From assembly GCF_016458235.1 (NCBI RefSeq), contig NZ_JAEMHK010000009.1:124001-188000 (forward strand): a DNA stretch of 64,000 nt, read 5' to 3'. Positions 26,817 to 37,396 of the stretch are shown here, in pieces. Source of the DNA: Geomonas propionica. GTDB taxonomy: Bacteria; Desulfobacterota; Desulfuromonadia; Geobacterales; Geobacteraceae. Each line of letters starts with the position of its first letter. Positions within the stretch are counted from its first letter, which is position 1. A program made the translations under genes and the position numbers. Below the pieces are notes generated by a model that was not told where the DNA came from, searched no databases, and was given only the letters and a program-made list of their open reading frames with translations.

Positions 26817-26823
26817 AAGTTCG

Positions 26824-26853
26824 GGCCACCTCCTTGCGGAGGTGGCCTTTTTT
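26824..26853. terminator. Second hairpin downstream of the Ig-repeat protein gene
   Basis: GGCCACCTCC-TTGC-GGAGGTGGCC with a T-run on the plus strand. Together with the hairpin at 26783 it makes a double stop between the two minus-strand transcription units. Confidence 0.7.
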
Positions 26854-26874
26854 CATGCCGGGCAGATGCCCGGG

Positions 26875-29154
26875 TTAGTCGTCGTAGCGCTCCTTGCGCT
26901 TGAGCCTCAGTTCGCTCAGGGTCGCCTTGCGGTAGATAACGTTGCGGGTGACCGTGCTGCTGTTGCCCGCGGCGTCGGTGGCGACTACGGTGACTACGTA
27001 CAGGCCGTTTTTCAGGAACCTGAGCTGCTGCTTGAAGACACCGGTGCTGTCGACCCTGGGCTTGTAGGTGCGGCCGCTCATTTTCACGAGGACGGTGGCC
27101 TTGCCGACCGTGTCCGCCACGGTGCCGGTCAAGACGATGCTGCTCTTGCTGGTGGTGATGTCCTGGGCCGGGTAGGTGACCGCCATGGTGAGGGCACCGC
27201 TGGGCGTGTAGGTTACGGTGCGCTTGGCGGTGGTGGCGTTGCCGGCCAGGTCGGTCGCGGTAATGGTGATGGTGTTGACGCCGGCGACCAGGTTGACGGT
27301 GGCGCTGAAGGTGTTGCCGCTGATGGCCGCCGAGGTCTGGTTGCCGCTGTTGTCGGTCACGGTGACCACGGAACTTTCATCGACGGTGCCGGTCACGGTG
27401 ATGTAGGACTGCGCGGAGTCGCTGTTGTCGCCGGGTGCGGTGATGGCGAGCGCCGGCGCGGTCGGGTCGAAGGTGATGGTACGGACGTCGCTCTGGGCGT
27501 TACCGGCCTGGTCCACGGCCACCACGGTGATCACGTTGGCACCGGTGACCAGGGTGACGGCGGCGCTGAAGGACCCGTCGGCGCCGACGGCGACGGCCTG
27601 GCCGTTGATGGTGAGCGACTGCAGCCCGCCGGCGTCGGTCGCGCTGCCGCTGATGTTGAGGGTCACCTTGTTAGTGTAGGAGCCGTTGGCCAGGGTCGAG
27701 ACGACCAGGGTCGGGTTGGTGGTGTCGGCGGTCGGTGCCGGAATGGTTACGGTCACGGTCGCGCTCTTGCCGATCGATACGTTGCCAGCCGCGTCCTTGG
27801 CGAAGGCGTAGAAGGTGTTGCTTCCCTCGACCGCGGTCACTACTGCCGGGGGAGCCATACTCCACCCGGTGGCGCCGGCGGAGGGTGCCGCGGAACTGGT
27901 GCTGATCAGGTAGCCGGTGACGGCGACGTTGTCGCTCGCGGTGAAGGCGGAGACCGGCACGGTCAGGCTGGTCGCGGTGGCCGGCAGGGTGAAGGTACCC
28001 ACCACCGGAGCGGTGGTGTCGGGGAGGGTCACGGTGACGCTGGCGCTCTTCGCGGCGGAGACGTTGCCGGCGGCGTCCTTGGCCCAGGCGTAGAATGTAT
28101 TAGCCCCGGCGACCGCGGTGACGCTGGTCGGGGCAGTGGCGCTCCACCCGGCGGCGGAGGCGGCCGGAGCCGCGGAGCTGGTGCTGACCAGGTAGCCGGT
28201 GACGGCGACGTTGTCGGTAGCGGTTAAGGCGGTGACCGGCACGGTCAGGGTGGTTGCCGTGGCGGGCAGGGTGAAGCTACCCACTACCGGAGCGATGGTG
28301 TCGGGGAGGGTGACGGTGACGCTGGCGCTCTTCGCGGCGGAGACGTTGCCGGCGGCATCCTTCGCCCAGGCGTAGAAGGTGTTCACCCCGGCGACCGCGG
28401 TGACGCTGGTCGGGGCGGTGGCGCTCCACCCGGCGGCGGAGGCGGCCGGAGCCGCGGAGCTGGTGCTGATCAGGTAGCCGGTGACGGCGACGTTGTCGGT
28501 GGCGGTGAAGGCGGAAACCGGCACGGTCAGGCTGGTCGCGGTGGCGGGCAGGGTGAAGGTCCCCACCACCGGCGCGGTGGTGTCGGCGGCGGGAGCCGCG
28601 GCGACGGTGAAGGAGTTGGTGCTGACGTACTGGTAGCCGTGGTTGGGGTTGTTGGGGTCAGGAGTCCAACCGGCGCCGAAGGCCGCGGAGGAAATATCGT
28701 ACTGGTTGCCGTACCACCCCACCTTCCAGGTATAGGTACCGGCGGCGGCCGGTGCCGGCGCGGTCAGGATGGCGGGAAAGGTGGTCGAACTCCCCATGCC
28801 GCTGGCGGTGCCGTTGGAGATGGCCACCTGGGTGCCGTTCTGGTCAAGCACGACGGCACGGACCCAGCCGGTACGGTAGCCGCCGGTGATGGTGACGGAC
28901 ACGGTGTCACCGGGCGCGTAAGACGTCTTGTCGGTCGCCCCCGCCACGTTGATGGTGTTTTTGGTGCTGGTGGCGTGGGTGCCGTGGGCGTGACAGCCGT
29001 TGCAGGTGGCGGTCGTCGTGTGGCAGCTCACGCACCCCATGGTCGTATAATAGGACGACTGTGCCTGCGCCTCGTTGCGCCAGAGCTGAAAGGACAGCAG
29101 GGACAGTGCGAAGACAAACAACACCACTAACCTTCCTTGATTCTTTTGAGTCAT
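26875..29154 (-). CDS. Secreted diheme protein with repeated bacterial Ig-like domains
   Basis: 759 residues. A signal peptide or anchor (LVVLFVFALSLLSFQLW, ending near AQA-QSS) is followed at once by two heme motifs, CVSCH (41-45) and CNGCH (51-55), then one Ig-like domain, three nearly identical 94-residue repeats (about 191-472, each starting D-T-x-A-P-V-V-G), and three more Ig-like modules typical of adhesins. It ends in a basic tail (LRLKRKERYDD). The combination suggests a surface or matrix protein carrying a small c-type heme head, for electron transfer or attachment. It is controlled by two tandem riboswitches 200-500 bases upstream. Role is inference. Confidence 0.8.
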   Translation of the reverse strand: MTQKNQGRLVVLFVFALSLLSFQLWRNEAQAQSSYYTTMGCVSCHTTTATCNGCHAHGTHATSTKNTINVAGATDKTSYAPGDTVSVTITGGYRTGWVRAVVLDQNGTQVAISNGTASGMGSSTTFPAILTAPAPAAAGTYTWKVGWYGNQYDISSAAFGAGWTPDPNNPNHGYQYVSTNSFTVAAAPAADTTAPVVGTFTLPATATSLTVPVSAFTATDNVAVTGYLISTSSAAPAASAAGWSATAPTSVTAVAGVNTFYAWAKDAAGNVSAAKSASVTVTLPDTIAPVVGSFTLPATATTLTVPVTALTATDNVAVTGYLVSTSSAAPAASAAGWSATAPTSVTAVAGANTFYAWAKDAAGNVSAAKSASVTVTLPDTTAPVVGTFTLPATATSLTVPVSAFTASDNVAVTGYLISTSSAAPSAGATGWSMAPPAVVTAVEGSNTFYAFAKDAAGNVSIGKSATVTVTIPAPTADTTNPTLVVSTLANGSYTNKVTLNISGSATDAGGLQSLTINGQAVAVGADGSFSAAVTLVTGANVITVVAVDQAGNAQSDVRTITFDPTAPALAITAPGDNSDSAQSYITVTGTVDESSVVTVTDNSGNQTSAAISGNTFSATVNLVAGVNTITITATDLAGNATTAKRTVTYTPSGALTMAVTYPAQDITTSKSSIVLTGTVADTVGKATVLVKMSGRTYKPRVDSTGVFKQQLRFLKNGLYVVTVVATDAAGNSSTVTRNVIYRKATLSELRLKRKERYDD
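27739..28584 (-). repeat. Three tandem 282-bp repeats coding for Ig-like domains
   Basis: Consecutive units encode 94-residue modules that share TATDNVAVTGYL and FYAWAKDAAGNVSAAKSASV almost unchanged; the third copy is the most diverged. Near identity implies recent duplication or gene conversion. Confidence 0.8.
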
Positions 29155-29353
29155 GCGAGCTCCTTTGGTTGTAAGAAACCATTTTGTGTTTGTGTGAGAT
29201 ACTGCGGTTTTTTCCTCATACAGCTTCGGGACATCCGGAGTGGGTAGTTCCTCCTTTTCGCTTGCCTGCCGCTACCAGGTGGCGGGGGCTCAGGCTGTAA
29301 CTCCGGAAGCGTAATACGGACTGCGCGTTCGACACAGTTGGCGTTCGGGCACG

Positions 29354-29462
29354 AAAAAAGCCGGGCGCGAACATCGTGAAGATATTTCGGCGACCCGGCT
29401 GTCTCGGTGAGACCCTAGGCTTTCCGTCCCACCCTCGCGGGTGGTTTGGTATTGTCGTGTAT
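29354..29462 (-). ncRNA. GEMM-I riboswitch, gene-proximal copy (cGAMP-type)
   Basis: On the minus strand: CACGACAATACCAAACC, a GC stem (CACCCGCGAGGGTG), GGACGGAAAGCC, stem GGGTCTCACCGAGAC, then GCCGGGTCGCCGAAATATC. The last part also pairs with GCGCCCGGC to form a terminator followed by TTTTTT, so ligand binding and termination are mutually exclusive. A at the ligand-discriminating position and the GGAAAGCC variant match the GEMM-Ib class from Geobacter that prefers 3',3'-cGAMP (by eye). Confidence 0.85.
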
Positions 29463-29545
29463 CAGGGCTTGGTTCCGCAGGGAAAGCTGCGGATATATGG
29501 TCTGCGTTGCGTTACTTCAAGGCATCTACCCCCGAATGACGCGCA

Positions 29546-29660
29546 CAAAAAAGCCGGGCGCGAATATCGTGAGTGATATTTCGGCGACCCGGCTGTCTCG
29601 GTGAGACCCTGTAGGCTTTCCGTCCCACCCTCGCGGGTGGTTTAGTATTATCGTGTACCA
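29546..29660 (-). ncRNA. GEMM-I riboswitch, promoter-proximal copy (cGAMP-type)
   Basis: Almost identical to the copy at 29354: CACGATAATACTAAACC, the same CACCCGCGAGGGTG stem, GGACGGAAAGCC, and its own overlapping terminator (GCCGGG... CCCGGC then TTTTTT at 29546-29594). Two complete aptamer-terminator units in series would act as a stringent two-input gate. Confidence 0.85.
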
Positions 29661-29685
29661 CAAGTTGTGTTGATTCTGGATCTGA

Positions 29686-29713
29686 TATATATCATCACGA
29701 CTAAAATGGTCAA
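29686..29713 (-). promoter_or_regulatory. Sigma-70 promoter of the tandem-riboswitch transcript
   Basis: On the minus strand TTGACC (29708-29713), a 16-base spacer, then TATATA (29686-29691). A start near 29678 would place the first aptamer close to the 5' end of the RNA. Confidence 0.6.
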
Positions 29714-30020
29714 CAAGAAAAAAACATCAAGAATTAGCTACATGCAAAAATGGACTTTCTGTAGCAGGTGCGATGCAGTGCCGGAAGAGGTGGTGCCAAA
29801 GAGGAAAAAAAGAGGGCGGGAGGAGGGTGCGTGAGGCACAGGGCGGTTGTCTTAACTGGGCGGATTCAGAAGGCGGTTGGTTAATGAGAGTGGTAGCCCC
29901 CCGCTGTGAAAGTTCTTTTCAAATTCAGACTGTTGCAACGACGGGTTGTAACAGTACCTTTATGAAACTACCACGAAAAGGTAACGCTCGTATTTTAGAA
30001 AAATAATGGTCCGGAGGGGG
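29714..30020. other. Intergenic stretch without recognised features
   Basis: About 300 bases between the riboswitch promoter and the Lrp gene stop. One short plus-strand frame is open but lacks a ribosome site and family resemblance. Nothing supportable seen. Confidence 0.4.
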
Positions 30021-30494
30021 TTACAGGGGGAGGGAGGTCTTGCTGATCACGGTGCGCAGGGCGAAGGACGACTGCACCCGCAACACCCCCGGGAGGCCGG
30101 TCAGCTTGTTGTGCAGGCGCAGGTAATCGTCGGTGTCCTTGACGATCACCCGCAACAGGTAGTCGACGTCGCCGGACATGAGGTAGCACTCCATCACCTC
30201 GGGCACGGTGGTGATCGCCTCCTCGAATTGGGAGAGGTTCTCCCGCTGCTGCCCGTCCAGGGTGACACGCACGAAGACGTTGCCCGGCTTGCCGATGGCC
30301 CCCTGGTCGACCAGCATCACGTAGCGGTCGATGATGCCGCTTTGCTCCAAAAGGCGCACCCGGCGCAGGCAGGCGCTTTCGGAGAGCCCGACCAATTCGG
30401 CCAGCTGCACGTTGGAGAGCCTGCCGTCCTTTTGCAGTTCGGTGAGAATGGCCCGATCAATCTTGTCTACGGCACCAGGCGCAAGATCCTTCAC
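30021..30494 (-). CDS. Lrp/AsnC family transcriptional regulator
   Basis: 157 residues. N-terminal helix-turn-helix (DRAILTELQKDGRLSNVQLA, LVGLSESACLRRVRLLEQSG) and C-terminal RAM ligand-binding domain (VMECYLMSGDVDYLLRVIVK). Such regulators form octamers and respond to amino acids. Divergence from alanine dehydrogenase, with a shared AT-rich gap, makes alanine the likely effector and ald the likely target. GTG 30494 is chosen because GGGGACAACA precedes it and the Lrp fold begins there; the longer open frame is unsupported. Confidence 0.85.
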   Translation of the reverse strand: MKDLAPGAVDKIDRAILTELQKDGRLSNVQLAELVGLSESACLRRVRLLEQSGIIDRYVMLVDQGAIGKPGNVFVRVTLDGQQRENLSQFEEAITTVPEVMECYLMSGDVDYLLRVIVKDTDDYLRLHNKLTGLPGVLRVQSSFALRTVISKTSLPL

Positions 30495-30656
30495 TGTTGT
30501 CCCCTTTTGTTGAAATGTTCTGCGAAAAAATAACCTCTTTCCCCAGGATTCGCAAGAAAAAATCGGCGCGATTTTGGTATCATTTTCCACGTGCGCCGGG
30601 CGTCCGGCCGCGGCTGCTCCGACAGCTTACCGCTACCAAAAAGAAAGGAAACGAAG

Positions 30657-31772
<1,116 letters not shown>

Positions 31773-31800
31773 ACGGGCCGTTAAAAGCGCAGCAATAAGA

Positions 31801-31832
31801 AGAGGCCAGCCGGTTCACGGCTGGCCTCTTTT
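31801..31832 (+). terminator. Terminator after ald
   Basis: AGAGGCCAGCCG pairs with CGGCTGGCCTCT across GTTCA, followed by TTT. It is symmetric and may also serve the convergent gene. Confidence 0.85.
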
Positions 31833-31866
31833 GCGTCGGCCCTTCATTGCGATGGGGGATATCCCC

Positions 31867-32718
31867 CTACGGCGTCTTGAGGCGCAGCTTGCGCAGCACG
31901 CTGTCGTTCACCTGGAGCCGGACCTTGCGCGGGTCCTGCACCGGAACCTTCGGGTAGACGCCGTTTCTCAACAGGGAGGAGACCAGCTCGCCGGTCTGCA
32001 CCCCGATGTCGTAGGGGTCGATGTCGAGCGCGGCGGCGGCGCCGTTTCTGAGGTACTGGCCGGTGAAGGTGACGGCGGGGATGCCCTGGGTCATGGAAAA
32101 GAGCAGCAGCGCCTCCATGTTCACGGTGGTCACCACGGTGCTGTCCGGCAAGAGCCACAAGAGGTCCACCTCTCCCTTGAGCTTCTCCAGTTGCCCCTGC
32201 AGGTCGCGCGAGTGGCGCACCGGCTCCATGGTCAGGATGATGCCGCGGTCGGCCGCCTGGACGGCGGCGCGCTTCAGGTAGAGTCCCGACAGTTTCGGGT
32301 CGTAGAGGACCCCGACCCGCTTGGCGCCCAACTGGCCGAAGAGTTCCAGGTAGCGCTCCGGGGGAGCCACCATGGCCACCCCCCCGACGTGGTCGGACTG
32401 GGGCTTTTGGGACAGCGACAGGGAAAGCATGGAGAGCACCGGCACCTCCCTGAGCTTGCGGCAGGCGCTCAAGGCCTTGTCCCCCACCGCGATCACCAGC
32501 CTCGGGCGCTCCTCCCGGACCAGGCGCTGTACGTCCACCTCGGCGTAGTCGGAGAGCACCAGGGGCTGCTCGTTGGTTCTCGCGGCGGCACGCAGGCCGC
32601 GCAGGGCCTCGGAGTAGACCGGGCTGCGGCTGGACTGCAGGATCAGGAGGTCCGCCGCGAGCGCCGGGGCGGCAAGCGAGAGGGTCGTGATCAGTATGCA
32701 AAAAAGAAGGGGGCGCAT
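31867..32718 (-). CDS. ABC-type substrate-binding protein (PF04392-like)
   Basis: 283 residues with a signal peptide ending PALA-ADLL. The mature protein has the two-lobed layout of the ABC_sub_bind family: [51 protein letters not shown], then [13 protein letters not shown]. Its ATG shares one base with the receptor stop (TGATG), so it is coupled to the TonB-dependent receptor upstream. No permease or ATPase is adjacent, so it may hand a ligand to a remote transporter or act as a sensor. Substrate unknown. Confidence 0.75.
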   Translation of the reverse strand: MRPLLFCILITTLSLAAPALAADLLILQSSRSPVYSEALRGLRAAARTNEQPLVLSDYAEVDVQRLVREERPRLVIAVGDKALSACRKLREVPVLSMLSLSLSQKPQSDHVGGVAMVAPPERYLELFGQLGAKRVGVLYDPKLSGLYLKRAAVQAADRGIILTMEPVRHSRDLQGQLEKLKGEVDLLWLLPDSTVVTTVNMEALLLFSMTQGIPAVTFTGQYLRNGAAAALDIDPYDIGVQTGELVSSLLRNGVYPKVPVQDPRKVRLQVNDSVLRKLRLKTP

Positions 32719-34592
32719 CAGAAGCGGAACCTCCCCCCGATTTCGAACCAGCGCGGTGCGGTCTGGCGGAACTCGTATTGGTACAGCTTGGCGTCGAGGA
32801 TGTTGCGCACGGAGAAGAAGAGTTCCGGCGAGGTGTCCCGGGCCGGCAGCAGCTTCTGGTTCACGTGCAGGTCGAAAAGCGTCGCCACCGGGTGCGCAGC
32901 CGGGCCGACGTTCCAGTCGGCGTAGTTGCCGGTCAAAACGCAGGAGAGTCCCGCTGCGGCGTTGTCGTAGCTGAGCGCTCCCTTGACGGCGTGGCGGGGG
33001 CCGCTCTGGTTGACGTCCAGTTCCGCCCCGGTCTTCGGGTTTCTGCCGTCGGTGAAGGTGTAGGCGCCGGTTAGCGCGAAGCCGTGCCAGCGGGAGGTGC
33101 GCAGTTCCAGGTCGACGCCGTGGCGGCGCTGCCTCTGCGTGCGCATGATTCCGGCCTGGTAATCGTAATCCTGGACGTTCCAGACGTTGTTGTGAAACAG
33201 CATCCCCTTGAGCCAGAGGTAAGGGACGGCGGTGCTCTCCAAGCCCCACTGCACCGTCGCCACCTGCTGCAACTCGTGCTGCAACTGGCCGTTCGCCGAG
33301 CCGTAGAAGCTGATGAGCGGCAGGCTGTAGCCGCGCGCGGCGTAGCCGCGCAAAAGGGTGCTCTCGCCCAGGCGCAGGGTGGCGCCCATGGTCGCGCTGA
33401 TCGGGTCGTCGAGCAGGTTCAGGTGGTCGACCCGCACGCCCGGGAGCAGCGAGAGCCGCCCCACGGTGACGGTGCCGTTGGCGTAGGCGGAGTAACGGGT
33501 AAGGGTGAGGTCGGCGTCGCTTCCCGGCACATGCCGCACCAGTTCGCGCTGCGTCACCCCGATCCGCTCGAACTCGAGGCCGGTCTTCACCCCCAGGCGG
33601 GCGTCCCCAAGAGTCAGGGCCGCCGTGTACCCCTGGTGCACTTCGCGCGCCTGGGCGTTGAAGAAAAGGAGCCCCTGGGACAGTACCCCCCGGCGGTCCT
33701 CGGCGTCGCGCACGCCGCCGCGGCCGGTCATTTCGAGGCTGGCGCGCCCGGAGAGGGGGACCTGCAGGGCGAGGTAACCGTTCAGGTAGCGCACCGCCCC
33801 GGTCTCGAAGAAGTCGTAACGCGCCGAGCTCATGATCCCCGTGTCGGCGTAGCGGGCGTCCACCCCCAGGGTGGCCTTGGCGCCGCCGATGAAGTCGTAG
33901 GTGATCTTGCCGAAGCCGTGGCCGAAGTCGACGTCGTTGCCGGGCACCACCCCGTCGGAGCGGATGGTCCCTCCGGTCAGGTAATAGCCGAATCCCCCGC
34001 TGCTGCCGGTTACCTCGCCCCTTAAGTCGCTGGTCGCCTTCCTGCCGATGGAGGCCGAGGCGAGGCCCGCGGCCCCACGCTCCGTCACCGGGGACTTGGT
34101 GACGATGTTGATGACGCCGCCCAGCGCCGAACCCCAGGCCGCGGAGGCCGCCCCATTGATCACCTCGATGCGCTCGATCATCTGCACCGGGATCATGCCG
34201 ACGTGGGCCAGGTTTTCCGACGAGACGAAATTCTGGGGCACCCCGTCGATCTGCACCTGGATGTGCCGGTTCGATGAGCCGAGGATGTCGTAGAGCAGGA
34301 TCGCCCCCGGGGTCTGCAACAGGTCCAGTTGCACGCCCGGGACCGTCTGCAGCACGTCGGCGACGGTGTGGGCGTTCAGGCGGGCGATCTCGTCGGCGGT
34401 GACTACGGTGACGTTTTCGGCGATGAGGGATGCGGGGCGGGGCAGGCGCGAGACGCCGTCAGGCTGTTCCTCGGAGAGGCCCAGCGAACGGGTCACCTCG
34501 TCCCCGTCCTCTCCCCTGGCGCTAATCGGCGCCAGCGGGATCAGGAGCATCAGTGAGGCGAGCAAAACTTTGCGGAGGAATTTACCAGTCAA
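32718..34592 (-). CDS. TonB-dependent outer-membrane receptor
   Basis: 624 residues: signal peptide, then a plug domain ([62 protein letters not shown]) and a beta-barrel ending in a terminal aromatic strand ([10 protein letters not shown]). The start is a TTG with GGAG about eight bases upstream. It imports a scarce ligand such as a siderophore, corrinoid or metal complex, energised by TonB. The nearly perfect palindrome at 34678 is a candidate operator. No cobalamin riboswitch or Fur-like box is clear upstream. Confidence 0.85.
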   Translation of the reverse strand: MTGKFLRKVLLASLMLLIPLAPISARGEDGDEVTRSLGLSEEQPDGVSRLPRPASLIAENVTVVTADEIARLNAHTVADVLQTVPGVQLDLLQTPGAILLYDILGSSNRHIQVQIDGVPQNFVSSENLAHVGMIPVQMIERIEVINGAASAAWGSALGGVINIVTKSPVTERGAAGLASASIGRKATSDLRGEVTGSSGGFGYYLTGGTIRSDGVVPGNDVDFGHGFGKITYDFIGGAKATLGVDARYADTGIMSSARYDFFETGAVRYLNGYLALQVPLSGRASLEMTGRGGVRDAEDRRGVLSQGLLFFNAQAREVHQGYTAALTLGDARLGVKTGLEFERIGVTQRELVRHVPGSDADLTLTRYSAYANGTVTVGRLSLLPGVRVDHLNLLDDPISATMGATLRLGESTLLRGYAARGYSLPLISFYGSANGQLQHELQQVATVQWGLESTAVPYLWLKGMLFHNNVWNVQDYDYQAGIMRTQRQRRHGVDLELRTSRWHGFALTGAYTFTDGRNPKTGAELDVNQSGPRHAVKGALSYDNAAAGLSCVLTGNYADWNVGPAAHPVATLFDLHVNQKLLPARDTSPELFFSVRNILDAKLYQYEFRQTAPRWFEIGGRFRF

Positions 34593-34677
34593 ATATCCCG
34601 CTCCATCGAAAAAAGAACATTGACAGCCGCATCTTTTTCTGGAAAAACTGGCATAAAACAGGTGGTATACCTAACAG

Positions 34678-34697
34678 TTTGAGAGTATACTGTCAAA
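34678..34697. promoter_or_regulatory. Palindromic operator candidate upstream of the TonB receptor
   Basis: TTTGAGAGTATACTGTCAAA is a 20-bp palindrome broken at one symmetric position pair. A smaller one, GGTATACC, lies at 34664-34671. Both sit about 70-105 bases before the receptor start. Confidence 0.45.
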
Positions 34698-34950
34698 ATA
34701 ATTTACATTAATACTATCTTGTAGTTTATCGTCGTCGACTCTGTCGACAAAGTGTGGCCGCAAGCTGCAATTTTAACTGTACCCTCTTCGCTTTTGTCAT
34801 ACACCATACCGTCACTGTGGTCCTGATCCCGCATCTCATCCCGATGGATGAGGTGCCCCGGGTCCCGCGTCGACCACGGCCTGGCCGTCGCGTCACTCTT
34901 CCCCCGGCGGGCAGGGGTGCTGCCGGGGCCAGCCCGAAAAGGCCTTCGCC

Positions 34951-37305
34951 ATGAACAGGTTGTCGCTGCCCCAGCGCTTTCGCACCTTCCGCTCCAGCTT
35001 TCAGTTCAAGCTCTTCCTGCGCTTCACCCTTTTCTCGGCGGTCATCGCCGTGGTCTGCGGCACCCTGTTCGTGCTGCACCAGATCCGCCAGAACAAGAGT
35101 CACGCCGTGCAGATGCTGCAACTGCAGGCCCACGCCCTGGCCGATGCGGTGCGCCTCCCCCTGTACGCGGAGAGCACCGAACTTTTGCAGGCCCATGCTG
35201 CCGACACCATGCGCCTCCCCGGTATCCGCGCCGTCGAGATCGTGAGCGCCCGCGGCAAGGTGCTGGTCCGGCTTCCCGCCTCCCTGCCCTACTCACGCGA
35301 GGAACTGCTCAGCCAGACGGCGGAGGTGCACGGCCATCCCCTGAGCCTGTCGCCGGAACAGATACTGGCCGGAGAGCAGGACGCCCCCGGGGACCTGGTC
35401 GGGGAGGTGCGGCTTTACCGGGGCACCGCCGACCTGTGGCGGGAAGGGCGCCGCCTGGCGGCCCTTAGCCTGGTGCTCGCCACCGTCTGCTGGCTCTTCG
35501 TGAGCCTCTCCTGCTACCTGATCCTGCGGCGCGTGACCGCGTCCTTCAACACCTTGATGCGGGGGCTGGAGAAGGTCCACGGCGGGGACTACGTCTCGCG
35601 CATCGATATCGTCTCCGACGACGAGCCGGGGCGGGCCTCGGCCTCGCTGAACGGGCTGGCCGAGTCGCTTTGGCAGCGCGAGCAGGAGAACCGCCGCCTG
35701 CACGCGGAGCTCATGGCGGCCATGGACTTCGAGATCGCCTCCAAGGAGCAACTGGTCTCCGTCAACCTCCACCTGGAGCAGGAGATCGAGCAGGGGACCC
35801 AGGCGCGCCAGGAGCTGAAGAACCTGGTGCAGCAATTACCGCTGGGCATCGTCTGGTCCGACGAACAGGGCGAGATCGAGTACCTCAACTCCTTCATGAT
35901 GGACACCTTCGGCTACGGTCCCGAGCAGGCGCCCGACCTGGACGTGCTCTTCGCCCTGATCTGCCCGGACGCGCAGTACCGCGAGGCGGTGCTCGAGAAG
36001 CGGCGCGCGGCCATCGCGGCGTGGGAACAGGGAAACCAGGCCACCTTTTACGAGATGAGCGCGCTGTGCCGGGACGGCTCCCCGCGCCAGCTGAACTGCA
36101 GCAACCAGCGTTCCGGCGCCAGGATCGTCGACATCATGATCGACATGACCGAGCGCGAGCTGTTGCAGCAACAGATGGTCCGCAACCAGAAACTGGAATC
36201 GATCGGGGTGCTGGCCGGCGGCATCGCCCACAACTTCAACAACGCCCTGACCGGGGTGCTGGGCTACATCTCCTTCGCCAAGAAGTTCCTCGATCCCGGC
36301 CACGGGTCCCACGAACTGTTGCAGCAGGCGGAGAAGGCGACCATGCGCGCCGCCGGCCTCGCCAACCAGCTCCTCTCCTTCGCCAAGGGGGGGGCGCCCC
36401 TGAGAAAGGGGGTGCCGGTGGCGGCGCTGGTCGAGGAGTCGGTGCAGTTCGCTACCAAGGGGACCAACGTCAGCGCGAAGATCGAGCTCCCCACCGACCT
36501 GCCGCCGGTCTTCGTCGACGACGGGCAGATGCGCCAGGCCTTCAACTGCATCTGCATCAACGCGGTGCAGGCCATGCCGGAGGGGGGGAGACTCACGGTG
36601 CGCGGGAGGCTGGTCTCAGGCGAGCGGGAAAGGCTGCCCGCCCCGTTGTGCGGCTCCTACGTGGAGCTTTCTTTCCGGGACGAGGGGAGCGGCATCCGCG
36701 ACGAACACAAGTCCAGCATCTTCACCCCGTATTTCACCACCAAGGCGCAACTGGGGACCGGCCTTGGCCTTGCCACCGTACATTCCATCGTCACCAGGCA
36801 CGGCGGGGTGATCAGCTTCGACAGCCAGTGGGGGAGGGGGACCACCTTCACCCTGTACCTCCCCGTCTTCGGGGCGGAATCGGTCGTCGCGCAGCACAAG
36901 CCGTACCCGCCGGCACAGGCGGGGCGCGGCAACGCGGTGCTGGTCATGGACGACGAGGAGATGATCAGGAGCCTCGCTGCGGGAGCCCTCTCGGAGCAGG
37001 GGTACCAGGTTACCGTCTGCGCCAGCGGCCAGGAGGCGGTGGAGCTGTACCAGCAGGCGCTCGACAGCGGCGCCCCCTTCCTCGCCGCGGTCCTCGACCT
37101 TACCGTGCCCGGCGGCATGGGGGGGAAGGAGGCGGCCCAAAAGATCCTGGCGCGGGACCCGGGAGCGTGCCTCATCGTTTCCAGCGGCTACAGTAACGAC
37201 GTCGTCATGCAGGACTTCCACGCCTACGGCTTCTGCGCCGCCACGGTCAAGCCCTACAACCCGGACCTGCTCTGCCGGCTTTTGGACGCGTTGCGCCAGG
37301 GGTGA
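34951..37305 (+). CDS. Membrane hybrid histidine kinase (sensor-PAS-kinase-receiver)
   Basis: 784 residues. Two membrane helices (about 22-42 and 170-192) bound a periplasmic sensor domain; then a HAMP-like linker and coiled coil, a PAS domain (LVQQLPLGIVWSDEQGEIEY, about 293-400), HisKA with His in VLAGGIAHNFNNALTGVLGY, HATPase (GTGLGLATVHSIV) and a C-terminal receiver (VLVMDDEEMIRSLA, phospho-Asp in AAVLDLTVPGGMGG, Lys in TVKPYNP). No separate output regulator is adjacent. Divergent from the TonB receptor. Signal and target unknown. Confidence 0.85.
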   Translation: MNRLSLPQRFRTFRSSFQFKLFLRFTLFSAVIAVVCGTLFVLHQIRQNKSHAVQMLQLQAHALADAVRLPLYAESTELLQAHAADTMRLPGIRAVEIVSARGKVLVRLPASLPYSREELLSQTAEVHGHPLSLSPEQILAGEQDAPGDLVGEVRLYRGTADLWREGRRLAALSLVLATVCWLFVSLSCYLILRRVTASFNTLMRGLEKVHGGDYVSRIDIVSDDEPGRASASLNGLAESLWQREQENRRLHAELMAAMDFEIASKEQLVSVNLHLEQEIEQGTQARQELKNLVQQLPLGIVWSDEQGEIEYLNSFMMDTFGYGPEQAPDLDVLFALICPDAQYREAVLEKRRAAIAAWEQGNQATFYEMSALCRDGSPRQLNCSNQRSGARIVDIMIDMTERELLQQQMVRNQKLESIGVLAGGIAHNFNNALTGVLGYISFAKKFLDPGHGSHELLQQAEKATMRAAGLANQLLSFAKGGAPLRKGVPVAALVEESVQFATKGTNVSAKIELPTDLPPVFVDDGQMRQAFNCICINAVQAMPEGGRLTVRGRLVSGERERLPAPLCGSYVELSFRDEGSGIRDEHKSSIFTPYFTTKAQLGTGLGLATVHSIVTRHGGVISFDSQWGRGTTFTLYLPVFGAESVVAQHKPYPPAQAGRGNAVLVMDDEEMIRSLAAGALSEQGYQVTVCASGQEAVELYQQALDSGAPFLAAVLDLTVPGGMGGKEAAQKILARDPGACLIVSSGYSNDVVMQDFHAYGFCAATVKPYNPDLLCRLLDALRQG

Positions 37306-37346
37306 CAAAAAAGCAGCCAGGCCGGGAGACGTCGGCGCTGGCTGCA
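37306..37346 (-). terminator. Terminator of the PpiC-type foldase gene
   Basis: On the minus strand GCAGCCAG pairs with CTGGCTGC, then six or more T. Confidence 0.75.
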
Positions 37347-37396
37347 TAAATGAATAACAGGTATGGTGGCAGGGGCTTTCCCCTTGCGCTTCTTGG

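Noticed and set aside
29773-30006. 77-codon plus-strand frame
   Set aside because: No ribosome site, low-complexity Arg/Gly-rich start and no resemblance to known proteins.
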